Shown in pieces: positions 1-6,216 of a stretch of 17,933 nt of DNA; position 1 is the first letter of the stretch, and each line of letters starts with the position of its first letter. Location of the stretch: contig UQZF01000038.1 of NCBI GenBank assembly GCA_900545455.1, positions 1 to 17,933 on the forward strand, written 5' to 3'. Source of the stretch: an uncultured Eubacteriales bacterium (lineage in GTDB: Bacteria; Bacillota; Clostridia; Lachnospirales; Lachnospiraceae). The notes beneath the pieces are model-generated. The model saw nothing but the letters and a program-made list of their open reading frames with translations. It searched no databases and had not been told where the DNA came from. A program made the position numbers and the translations under genes.

Positions 1-2
1 AG

Positions 3-434
3 CTTCCTATATACTGCGTCGACAGGGACGACAAGGTGGTGGCGCTCACGTTTGACGCCGCGTGGGGCAATGAGGACACCCAGAAGATTCTTGATATACT
101 TGAAAAGCACAACGTGAAGGTCACCTTTTTTGCTACGGGAGGCTGGGTGGAGACTTATCCCGACGACGTGAAGAGGATAATCGAGGCGGGGCACGCCTTC
201 GGAAATCACAGCGAGAATCACAAGTTCATGACTAAGCTCACGGATGAGCAGAAGAAGCAGGAGCTCATGGAGGTTCACGACAAGGTAAAGGCACTGACGG
301 GCTATGAGATGTGCCTGTTCCGTCCGCCATACGGGGACTATAACGATGCGGTCGTGAAGGTCGCCGACAGTCTTGGATATTATACGATACAGTGGAGCGT
401 GGATATACTAGACATAAAGGTAAAGATGATGTAA
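3..434 (+). pseudogene. Polysaccharide deacetylase (NodB fold), 5' part, interrupted
   Basis: This is the upstream part of a NodB-family (carbohydrate esterase 4) deacetylase, a metal-dependent enzyme that removes acetyl groups from cell-wall sugars. The frame is open from base 3 (LPIYCVDRDDKVVALTFDAAWG), so the start lies left of the window. Visible family motifs are TFDAAWG (motif 1, metal-binding Asp), GNHSENH (motif 2, His pair) and RPPYGDYN (motif 3). After QWSV the host frame reaches the GA at 402-403, then runs into the mobile element and stops at 434 after the foreign residues ILDIKVKMM. Motif 4 (DSLDW) and motif 5 (ILMHN) are missing here and lie at 6239-6481. The truncated product lacks part of the active site and is probably inactive. 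The family call is firm; the exact substrate (peptidoglycan or another polymer) is not known. Confidence 0.93.
382..425. other. attL junction with GA core at 402-403
   Basis: Host sequence ends ...gtggagcgtg, followed by the core GA (402-403) and the element arm tatactagacataaaggtaa (404 onward). The arm at 404-425 is the imperfect reverse complement of the right-end arm at 6217-6238: its outer 17 bases match at 15 positions. No convincing terminator is seen between attL and the recombinase start at 563. Host transcription of the deacetylase could therefore read into the recombinase; this is inference. Confidence 0.85.
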
Positions 435-562
435 TATAGATATGATAACTAAGATAATTATAAAAGGAATTATGAAAGTTATCAACCACTTCAAAGGTAT
501 TTCAACGGAAGATAAGATTATATTGTATTATCGCACCAAGAAAACAATAGAGAGGTATCGAA

Positions 563-2083
563 ATGAAAGCAATTTACGCAAGACAATCATTAGACAAAAA
601 GGACAGTTTGTCGATAGAGGGACAGATTGATGAATGTAAGATGTTTTTATCAGTAAACGAAGACCATAAAGTATATCAAGACAAAGGATTTTCTGGTAAG
701 AATACCGAACGCCCTGCATTAACTGAACTGATGAACGATATACAGAACGGAAAAATAGATACGGTTATTGTTTATAAAGTAGATAGATTTTCAAGAAACA
801 TTATCGACTTCTTTGATATGTATAAGATATTAGAGAAACATAAATGCCGTTTTGTTAGTAAGTCAGAAACCTTTGACACAAGTACATCAATGGGCGAGGC
901 AATGCTTACTATATTGATTGCCTTTGCACAAATGGAAAGAAAGAACATTCAGCAAAGAGTTAAAGATAACTACTACTACCGCACCGCTACCAAAGGTTCG
1001 TGGGCTGGTGGGCCTGCTCCATTTGGTTTTAAGAGCGGAAGAAATGAACATAATGCCCCAACCTTAATTGTAGATGAAAAAGAAATGGAAATCGTAAAAC
1101 TGATTTACCGCTTATATTATGAAGAAATCAATATGTCTCTTGGCAAGGTTGGAAAGTTCTTATCTGAAAATGGATATAGAAGCAGACGAAAAAACGGCTC
1201 TTGGGATAGTTCGTCAATCTCCAAAATATTGCAATCGACAGTATATGTTCAAGCAGATAACAAACTTTACAAGTTTCTAAAACTGAAAGGAATTAAATTC
1301 CTAAATGATGAAAGCGAATGGACTGGAGCAACAAGTTGCCATATCGTCGGTAAAAGACCAGGCAACGCAAATGTTAGGGCATACGCTGATTTAAAAGAAC
1401 AATCTGTCTATTTGACAAATTTTAAGCCAGTTATTGAAAGCAGTACCTACATAAATGTAATGAACCGCTTGGCAATGAATGAACAGATAACCAGTTCTAA
1501 TAAAGTGGGGGTTCTGCAAGAACTTGGCGGTAAGTTAAAATGTTCTTGTGGCTATGCTATTAAATCTTATAGCAAGTCCACAACTGGCAGACCTTACCTC
1601 GATTGTTATTCAAACCGAAGCCTGCATATATGCCACCACAAATTCAAGGACTTTAATTTCTATGATATTCAAGAAACTGTGGGTGCTGAAATTCAAAAAC
1701 AATTAGACGATATAAAGAAAACTTTTGCAAAGAAACGGTCTATCCGTGCAAAGAAGTATAAGGAAATCGAAGATTTAACCGAACGATTAAGCGCACTTTT
1801 AGAATTATCTTCTACTTCCGATTTACTCGCAAAAGCAACCATAAACGAAATAGAGAAAATTCAAAAACGAATAAATGCTTTAGAATTAGAATTACAAATG
1901 AACCACGATATTGCAGACGATTTACAGATTGAACATTTTACTGGAGAAAATCATTTGAAGATGGACGAAATAATCTATGCTGATTTAACAACTGATGAAA
2001 AGAAATATATCGTTAATCAGTTTATAGATAAGATTATCCTTGATGAAGATACTAAAGCAATCAATATTATGTGGAAGATATAA
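563..2083 (+). CDS. Large serine recombinase (integrase)
   Basis: Site-specific recombinase that should integrate and excise this element by a 2-bp staggered cut with a phosphoserine intermediate. The 506 residues read in order: resolvase catalytic domain (about 1-145) with YARQS, nucleophile Ser9 and supporting Arg7, and the KVDRFSRN motif (Arg75, Arg78); recombinase DNA-binding domain (about 150-300); zinc ribbon with Cys327, Cys329, Cys348 and Cys357; and a coiled coil (about 385-447) typical of synapsis control in large serine integrases. The length fits the family. The ATG at 563 has gagagg about 8 bases upstream. It starts 160 bp inside attL and reads into the element, with a strong terminator just after its stop. 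No separate recombination directionality factor is recognised; the 60-aa ribbon-helix-helix protein at the other end is one candidate. Confidence 0.96.
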   Translation: MKAIYARQSLDKKDSLSIEGQIDECKMFLSVNEDHKVYQDKGFSGKNTERPALTELMNDIQNGKIDTVIVYKVDRFSRNIIDFFDMYKILEKHKCRFVSKSETFDTSTSMGEAMLTILIAFAQMERKNIQQRVKDNYYYRTATKGSWAGGPAPFGFKSGRNEHNAPTLIVDEKEMEIVKLIYRLYYEEINMSLGKVGKFLSENGYRSRRKNGSWDSSSISKILQSTVYVQADNKLYKFLKLKGIKFLNDESEWTGATSCHIVGKRPGNANVRAYADLKEQSVYLTNFKPVIESSTYINVMNRLAMNEQITSSNKVGVLQELGGKLKCSCGYAIKSYSKSTTGRPYLDCYSNRSLHICHHKFKDFNFYDIQETVGAEIQKQLDDIKKTFAKKRSIRAKKYKEIEDLTERLSALLELSSTSDLLAKATINEIEKIQKRINALELELQMNHDIADDLQIEHFTGENHLKMDEIIYADLTTDEKKYIVNQFIDKIILDEDTKAINIMWKI

Positions 2084-2087
2084 AGAA

Positions 2088-2110
2088 AGCAGGGCGGCTG
2101 CCCTGCTTTT
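2088..2110. terminator. Bidirectional terminator between recombinase and minus-strand genes
   Basis: An 8-bp perfect GC-rich stem (agcagggc / gccctgct, 2088-2095 and 2100-2107) with a 4-base loop is followed by TTTT on the plus strand and by TTTCTTTA on the minus strand. It sits between convergent genes and can stop transcription both ways. Confidence 0.9.
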
Positions 2111-2111
2111 G

Positions 2112-2417
2112 CTATCTTCTTTTTTTAATAAAATTTAATAAGCCTTGTATAAATACATTTTTGTTTGCTATTAAAAGTTTTGCTCTTCCGTCTGCGATAA
2201 ATTCAATAAAGATAAATCCGTTATTGTTAAGTATATGGTCTGTAAAAAACATTATACGGACATCTTCGGTTTCGTATAAAAGGTTGTAAATGTTATGTTC
2301 AAATTCGTGCCTTACCATAAAATCGAATACTGCGCCAAGAAATGCAGTGCCCATTTTTCCATCTATTGAATTGTAAAAATCTTTAGCAATTTTCTCAAAA
2401 TCTTTTATTGTTCTCAT
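2112..2417 (-). CDS. Small hypothetical protein of the mobile element
   Basis: This encodes a 101-aa soluble protein that I do not recognise. It begins MRTIKDFEKIAKDF and ends with a basic LLNFIKKRR tail. No signal peptide, membrane segment or metal motif is seen, and the composition is rich in Phe, Ile and Asn. The start at 2417 is preferred over the longer ATG at 2450 because AAAGGCGG lies 7 bases upstream of it, and because the longer form would overlap the end of the upstream gene. It follows the primase-like gene by 13 bases and is probably co-transcribed with it. The shared hairpin at 2088-2107 ends the unit. It is probably an accessory gene of the element, and its role is unknown. Confidence 0.7.
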   Translation of the reverse strand: MRTIKDFEKIAKDFYNSIDGKMGTAFLGAVFDFMVRHEFEHNIYNLLYETEDVRIMFFTDHILNNNGFIFIEFIADGRAKLLIANKNVFIQGLLNFIKKRR

Positions 2418-2430
2418 ATTAACCGCCTTT

Positions 2431-2748
2431 CTAATTATCAAATAACCCAAAGTGTGGTATCTCTTCTTTTGGTGTGGTGCGTTTCTTGTACGCCCTTAAC
2501 TTCTCTACTGTTTCCATAAAAGTCCAACCGTATAAGTTTTGTAAAGTTCCGATGTTGTCTCGGTATGGGTTCACGGTTGTATTAAATTGATAACTGTGAT
2601 CCTCATAAATGACGATATGGGACTTATTCTTATTTACGATTGTGCCGTTACTTCGTTGTCTGTAATTATCTTTGTCAAAAGACAATAGATATTCTTTCAA
2701 GTTGATTTGTTTTAATTGTTCAATTTCTGCTCGTTCTATTCCGTGCAT
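2431..2748 (-). CDS. Primase-like N-terminal module (DUF3991/CHC2-like), stand-alone
   Basis: A 105-aa protein whose pattern (LKQINLKEYLLSF..., then NKSHIVIYEDHSYQFN, then a segment ending in GTLQNLYGWTFMETVEKLRAY) resembles the N-terminal zinc-finger/primase-like part of the DUF3991-Toprim proteins common on Firmicutes mobile elements. The Toprim catalytic part is absent. Its zinc-binding cysteines are also lacking, as the protein contains no Cys. It could be a DNA-binding remnant or an adapted small protein. The start is well defined: GGAGGT lies 6 bases before the ATG at 2748. It is the first gene of a two-gene minus-strand unit transcribed out of the non-coding block 2749-3347. Family placement rests on pattern memory only and is moderate; a search against DUF3991 would settle it. 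Confidence 0.65.
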   Translation of the reverse strand: MHGIERAEIEQLKQINLKEYLLSFDKDNYRQRSNGTIVNKNKSHIVIYEDHSYQFNTTVNPYRDNIGTLQNLYGWTFMETVEKLRAYKKRTTPKEEIPHFGLFDN

Positions 2749-3347
2749 ATCTGTACCTCCGTTTATCTTATTTTGTTAAAAGAAAAAGTAGCAAAAAGAA
2801 AAGTTTGGTCTTGGTTCAAGCGAAACCCTTACGGGTTTAACGCAATCGGCTTTTTGTAGTGCTCAATCTCTCAAGCATTTACTTAACGCTCCTAGGCTCT
2901 TCTTCCTCTGCGTGCTCTTGTGCTCTTTGGAGCTCTCAAGGTATAAAAGTCCAAAAAAAAGACACAAAAAAGTAAGCTATTAAGTTGTCTATCTTTAATA
3001 ACTGGTTGAAAATAAATATTTAATTGCTAGCAATTATTAAAAAGGTGCACACTGGGAAACAAAGAAACCAAAGTACTGTTTTTCGTGTGCGGTGTTCTTC
3101 CCCTGAGAAAGTCAGTGATTAAAACAATTCCAAAGCAGGAACGTTTTATGTAATTTATCTTTCTACTCTTAATATGACTGTTTTAGAAAAAATGTAAGAA
3201 GAATTTTAAGTTTTTTCAAAAAAAATTTTTCCAGTACGAATAAGTAGTAAATTACTACCGGTAGTAATTTACTACTTTATATCTCAATGGGATAGTTTCA
3301 GATTGTCAGTTCTTCATCTTGCATACTTCTGTTAAGGGGGTGAGATT
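2749..3347. other. Non-coding control region of the element
   Basis: No convincing ORF is seen in these 599 bases. They hold the upstream region of the minus-strand pair and several dyads. One is a hairpin aaaccc-ttac-gggttt (2823-2838) flanked by gcg/cgc. Others are a perfect 14-bp palindrome aattgctagcaatt (3022-3035), a GCACAC/GTGTGC pair (3047-3052 and 3085-3090), homopolymeric A/T tracts near 3200-3230, and a perfect 36-bp palindrome (3242-3277, listed separately). The density of dyads suggests regulatory, replication or transfer functions. None of these sites can be assigned from sequence alone. Confidence 0.6.
3242..3277. promoter_or_regulatory. Perfect 36-bp palindrome upstream of 48-aa ORF
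   Basis: The left half is aagtagtaaattactacc and the right half is its exact reverse complement. Each half also contains the near-palindrome GTAGTAAATTACTAC, so the site is two overlapping operator-like units. It ends 70 bases before the start codon at 3348. A repressor operator or a replication/transfer protein site is plausible. Confidence 0.75.
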
Positions 3348-3494
3348 ATGATATTAAGTGAGAAAACACTTGATGAAATATTTGAAATGTTAGGAGCAGA
3401 TTGTCCAGATTTGGAAGAAAGAAAAGCAAAAGCAGAAACTGAATACCTATTGCAGAAAAGCAAGGAAGAAAGAACAGAAGATGAGGAAAGATAG
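3348..3494 (+). CDS. 48-aa acidic hypothetical protein
   Basis: A short ORF beginning MILSEKTLDEIFEMLGADC and ending in the charged tail KSKEERTEDEER. It is predicted to be helical and strongly charged, with no membrane segment. The case for a real gene is good: taaggggg lies 7 bases before the ATG, the large palindrome at 3242-3277 precedes it, and a terminator hairpin overlaps its stop codon exactly. It lies just upstream of the candidate oriT and the relaxase gene. A small regulator or relaxase accessory protein would fit the location, but nothing in the sequence shows this. I do not recognise the family. Confidence 0.65.
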   Translation: MILSEKTLDEIFEMLGADCPDLEERKAKAETEYLLQKSKEERTEDEER

Positions 3495-3508
3495 TTCCTC
3501 ATTTTTTG
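3481..3508 (+). terminator. Terminator overlapping the stop codon of the 48-aa ORF
   Basis: Stem atgaggaa / ttcctcat (3481-3488 and 3495-3502) with loop agatag, followed directly by TTTTT. The last codons and stop of the 48-aa ORF lie within the hairpin. This separates that ORF's transcription from the relaxase. Confidence 0.85.
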
Positions 3509-3516
3509 TTCTTAGC

Positions 3517-3593
3517 GGGTTAAGGGTGCAACGCCTTACCCATAGGAATTTGAGCCCTGCTCAAAATCTGTATTGGGTTATTGTGTTGAGCAG
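3517..3593 (+). other. Candidate oriT for the MobV-type relaxase
   Basis: Two dyads lie immediately upstream of the relaxase gene. The first is gggttaagg...ccttaccc (about 3517-3541), an 8-bp stem with one bulge and the loop region gtgcaa. The second is ctgctcaa (3557-3564) paired with ttgagcag (3586-3593) across 21 bases, with ttgtg ending exactly at the foot of the right arm. MobV nick sites such as that of pMV158 have a GTG/TT context beside an inverted repeat, so a nick near 3585/3586 is plausible. This rests on resemblance and location, not on a proven consensus. Confidence 0.5.
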
Positions 3594-3620
3594 TTTCCTG
3601 CTTAGGTGTCGGGTGGTCTT

Positions 3621-3655
3621 TCATACTGTTATCGAGGGGAGGGATAATAGTATGA
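3621..3655 (+). promoter_or_regulatory. Hairpin displaying the Shine-Dalgarno and burying the relaxase start codon
   Basis: The arms tcatactgttatc (3621-3633) and gataatagtatga (3643-3655) are complementary at 12 of 13 positions, and the remaining pair is a G-U wobble in RNA. The 9-base loop gaggggagg is the ribosome binding site, and the AUG (3652-3654) lies in the right arm. It could restrain relaxase translation, or as DNA act as an operator; both are inference. Confidence 0.75.
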
Positions 3656-4557
3656 AAGCAACACTACACATAGGCAAGGGAACGGGGAAACACAATGACA
3701 GAACTTTCGACCTTAACAAGGCTACGCATATAGACCAGACAAGGCAGAACGACAATTTTTACATTAACCGATATTTAGATGACAGTATCACTTTTGAAGA
3801 ATGTGAAAGAAGATACTTTCAAGAAAACTACTCGCAAGGTTTGGAGATACAAAATGAAAAATACAGAAAACGCCGTCAGTATGGTTATATCCGTAGCATT
3901 GATGATTTGATGAAAGGAGAAAAGACACAAGTAAAAGAAATGATTTTACAGATAGGGAACAAGGACAACCACCCTGCAAAAGAGGTTCTTTTGGAATGTG
4001 TTCACCAATTCAACGAAGAATTTAATAAGCGATATGGAACAAACGCCCATATCTTAAATATCGCAATTCATAACGATGAAACTACAAGTCATGCACATAT
4101 CCGCTTCATTTGTGACTTTGTTGACAAAGACGGTATTAAGAAAATCTGCACCGATAAGGCATTAAAGAAGTTAGGGATAAAACCACCAAAGGCAACCGCC
4201 AAAACAGACCGCTATAATAATGCCTTGCAAACCTTTACAGAACAGATAAGGTTCATTTGGAATCAGATTATAAAAAACCACGGAATTGAGATTGATGATA
4301 CTGTTATAAATGCAAGTCAAAAGCATTTAACTGTATTGGAATATAAAACCAAGAAACTACAAGAAGAAATAACCGACCATAGCAGACAAATAGCAGGGCA
4401 GGACTTGGAAATCAACAAAAAGCAAAACGAATTGTATGCATTGGATAGGCAGATAAGCACGAAAAAGAAAAAGTTAGAAGAATTGGAACAAAAAATGTAT
4501 GAAAACGCACAAGGCGAGAATTTTAGGGATATGCGTCCTATCTTTGCCGAAGAGAGG
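3652..4557 (+). CDS. MobV-type relaxase (Mob/Pre family)
   Basis: DNA-nicking relaxase expected to cleave oriT and lead the transferred strand during mobilization. The 302-residue protein begins MKATLHIGKGTGKHNDRTFD. It has a MobV-like N-terminal segment THIDQTRQNDNF (about residues 26-37) and the metal-binding motif HNDETTSHAHI (His140, Glu143, His147, His149), as in the H-x-DE-x-x-x-H-x-H signature of Mob/Pre proteins. The C-terminal part (about 270-300) is Lys/Glu-rich coiled coil. The start at 3652 is chosen over upstream in-frame codons because gaggggagg precedes it and the upstream stretch is oriT-like DNA. The nearest functional analogue I recall is TnpZ of Tn4451. The protein is on the short side for the family, ending soon after the coiled coil. 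Regulation may involve the start-codon hairpin. Confidence 0.88.
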
Positions 4558-4560
4558 TAA
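4558..4560 (+). other. Stop codon of relaxase CDS (taa)
   Basis: The relaxase reading frame closes with taa at 4558-4560, after residues MRPIFAEER. The full CDS with stop is therefore 3652-4560. Confidence 0.9.
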
Positions 4561-4586
4561 TGGTAGGGTTTATCGTATATATTAGC

Positions 4587-4613
4587 AAAGGCAGAACCAA
4601 AGTTCTGCCTTTT
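4587..4613. terminator. Bidirectional terminator between relaxase and lipoprotein
   Basis: A 10-bp perfect stem aaaggcagaa / ttctgccttt (4587-4596 and 4603-4612) with loop ccaaag. The T-rich end serves the plus-strand relaxase. In the other direction it lies about 75 bases past the stop of the minus-strand lipoprotein gene. Confidence 0.85.
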
Positions 4614-4685
4614 GTTGTATTATTGAACATATACGGTAAGGGTTAATATCATTAGTAATCTTTTCTTCATAGTTGTTCTCCCATT

Positions 4686-5798
4686 TTATTCTCGCATAGC
4701 TTTCAAACTGTCCATATAGGCAATACCGCCATTATAATAGATTTCGTAGATGTAGTAAGAACCAACATCATCTCTATATGTGGCATATGCATTACCAGTA
4801 GGCTCAAACTTTATGCTACTATCTGTAATGGTTGCAATTACATTTAGACCAATTCCGTCATAAATATCAACGGACGAAAGCTGTGGATGTAGATAGATAG
4901 TTTTTCTGCTATTACAACCGTACACATAACGCCATTCCTTTTCGTATGGATAGAAAAGTCCAGAACCGCCGCCGCCGACTGTTGGATAGTTGGCATAGAG
5001 TGGGTTAAGTGTAATGGATGTATCTCGCTTATTTTTGCAAACATAACTTGAAGGAATGTATCCCGTTTGACCATTGTAATCAATGCGATACCAATAAATA
5101 TCAGTAGGAACTTCTGTTTTATCAAACGGAGGATAATTTTCATTTCCGTTTGCTTCATAATTGTTAGCCCAACCAGTCACTTTTAAATCGTCATTGATTG
5201 AAAGATGCCCGATTACTGGACCTTGGAACGATGGCTCAAAATATACATCTGTATCTTCCATACAATATAGGGGTACTTTTTGTCCAAATTCTTTAAATTC
5301 CATTCCATACAAATTAGGTTCAGCAGGTAACTCCAACTTCGTACCGCTTGCGGTTCTTGTATCGTTCAAACCACAAACACAAGTAGCGGTTTCTGTTCCG
5401 TCTGCGGTGTAGGTAGCGTCATTGTTATAAACATATTCTGCAAAATTGTGTCCAGTTGCTTCTATCTGTTCGGTGTAAGTATCGCCACAATCACAAGTAA
5501 AGGTTTTCTCCCCTGCTTCTGTGCAAGTGGCTTCTTTGTTTGTGCTTTCGGTGTAAGCGTGTTCGTGTGGCGTTTCTGTTGGTGTCGGTGTCGGCGTTTC
5601 TGTCGGCGTTGGTGTTGGTGTTGGCGGTTCGGTCGGTGTTGGCGTAGGCGCTTCCGTCGGTGTAGATGTTGGTGCTTCCGTGGTTGTCGGTTGTTCTGTG
5701 ATGTTATTGTTTACTTCCTGCTGATTGCCACAACCAGCAAGCATTGACAACGAAAGAGTTATAACTGCCGTTAATATCAATAATGTTTTCTTTCGCAT
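4686..5798 (-). CDS. Surface lipoprotein with PT-rich stalk, CxCG/GH repeat and SH3-like domain (cargo)
   Basis: Exported lipoprotein of 370 aa. The signal peptide MRKKTLLILTAVITLSLSML is followed by the lipobox LAGC with Cys23. Residues about 37-77 form a Thr/Pro/Glu-rich stalk built of TPTPTE-like units, giving visible tandem repeats in the DNA. Residues about 78-150 carry repeats of the ATCTEAG...TFTCDCG...ATGH kind, seen in many clostridial surface proteins. Residues about 180-255 look like a bacterial SH3 domain (VYFEPSFQGPVIGHL ... YWYRIDYNGQTGYIPSSYV), often used for cell-wall binding. The C-terminal 115 residues are not recognised. GGAGG lies 6 bases before the ATG, and a good promoter lies 40-70 bases upstream. 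It stands alone between terminator 4587-4613 and a divergent small gene. A role in wall attachment, cell contact or surface exclusion is possible but not shown. Confidence 0.88.
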   Translation of the reverse strand: MRKKTLLILTAVITLSLSMLAGCGNQQEVNNNITEQPTTTEAPTSTPTEAPTPTPTEPPTPTPTPTETPTPTPTETPHEHAYTESTNKEATCTEAGEKTFTCDCGDTYTEQIEATGHNFAEYVYNNDATYTADGTETATCVCGLNDTRTASGTKLELPAEPNLYGMEFKEFGQKVPLYCMEDTDVYFEPSFQGPVIGHLSINDDLKVTGWANNYEANGNENYPPFDKTEVPTDIYWYRIDYNGQTGYIPSSYVCKNKRDTSITLNPLYANYPTVGGGGSGLFYPYEKEWRYVYGCNSRKTIYLHPQLSSVDIYDGIGLNVIATITDSSIKFEPTGNAYATYRDDVGSYYIYEIYYNGGIAYMDSLKAMRE

Positions 5799-5837
5799 AA
5801 AAACCTCCGTATAATTGTAGTGATTAAAACTACTCCT

Positions 5838-5866
5838 ATTTTACCTCTAAAAATCATATTAGTCAA
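5838..5866 (-). promoter_or_regulatory. Sigma-A promoter of the lipoprotein gene
   Basis: On the minus strand TTGACT (5866-5861) is followed after 17 bases by TAAAAT (5843-5838), a near-consensus spacing and sequence. Between this and the ribosome binding site lies the small dyad GTAGT-7-ACTAC (5817-5833), around the expected transcription start. Confidence 0.8.
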
Positions 5867-5964
5867 TCTAACACACAGGTCTTGCGTATTGTTTTAATGT
5901 ATATATTTAAGTGAAATTTGCAACTATAATTACACATAGATTTCAAGCAAAAGGATGTGTTATT

Positions 5965-6150
5965 ATGGCTGTTGATAAGTTCCACATAAAGAAGCAGGAA
6001 TATTCAAATAGAACGCTCCGTTTTCCAGTTGAACTACTGGAAGAACTGAACACGATAGCAACAAGTAAGAATATATCACTTAATCAACTTGTGGTTAAGT
6101 GTTGCGAATATGCAATGAATAACATTGATGATGAAGAAACTGGGGAATAG
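5965..6150 (+). CDS. Ribbon-helix-helix DNA-binding protein
   Basis: A 61-residue protein starting MAVDKFHIKKQEYSNRTLRF and continuing into LLEELNTIATSKNISLNQLVVKCCEYAM, the Arc/CopG/HicB-type ribbon-helix-helix pattern: a basic N-terminal strand, then two helices with the SLNQLV turn. Such proteins bind DNA as dimers and often control plasmid or transfer genes. The start at 5965 is preferred over the upstream ATG at 5911 because aaagga lies 9 bases before it and the extra residues do not fit the fold. TATAAT at 5925-5930 is a likely -10, with a weak -35. The gene is the last one before attR and reads toward it. In the circular form it would lie about 250 bp upstream of the recombinase gene, so a regulator of excision or a directionality factor is possible; this is inference. 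Confidence 0.82.
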   Translation: MAVDKFHIKKQEYSNRTLRFPVELLEELNTIATSKNISLNQLVVKCCEYAMNNIDDEETGE

Positions 6151-6167
6151 TCCCAGTTTTCTTTTTT
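6137..6167 (+). terminator. Terminator of the ribbon-helix-helix gene
   Basis: Stem aaactggg / cccagttt (6137-6144 and 6152-6159) with a 7-base loop that contains the stop codon, followed by tcttttttg. It would shield attR and the host 3' fragment from transcription out of the element. Confidence 0.85.
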
Positions 6168-6216
6168 GTCCGCTAAAACACCGTAATATTTCGGTAAATT
6201 AATTTTCAAAATAAAT

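Noticed and set aside
442..630. 62-codon plus-strand ORF between attL and the recombinase
   Set aside because: It overlaps the start of the recombinase in another frame, has no ribosome binding site and no recognisable pattern.
2823..2838. aaaccc/gggttt hairpin considered as a terminator or oriT
   Set aside because: No T-run follows on either strand, and the relaxase-proximal dyads at 3517-3593 are a better oriT candidate.
3481..3651. 57-codon N-terminal extension of the relaxase frame
   Set aside because: The stretch covers a terminator and the oriT-like dyads, and the ATG at 3652 has the proper ribosome site and the family's usual beginning.
5571..5690. Short tandem repeats considered as a CRISPR-like array
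   Set aside because: The repeats are 6-18-base codon repeats of a Thr/Pro stalk with no spacers; they are coding.
5448..5747. Cys/Arg/Trp-rich plus-strand ORF opposite the lipoprotein stalk
   Set aside because: It is the antisense translation of the TPTPTE repeat DNA; the low-complexity composition is an artefact.
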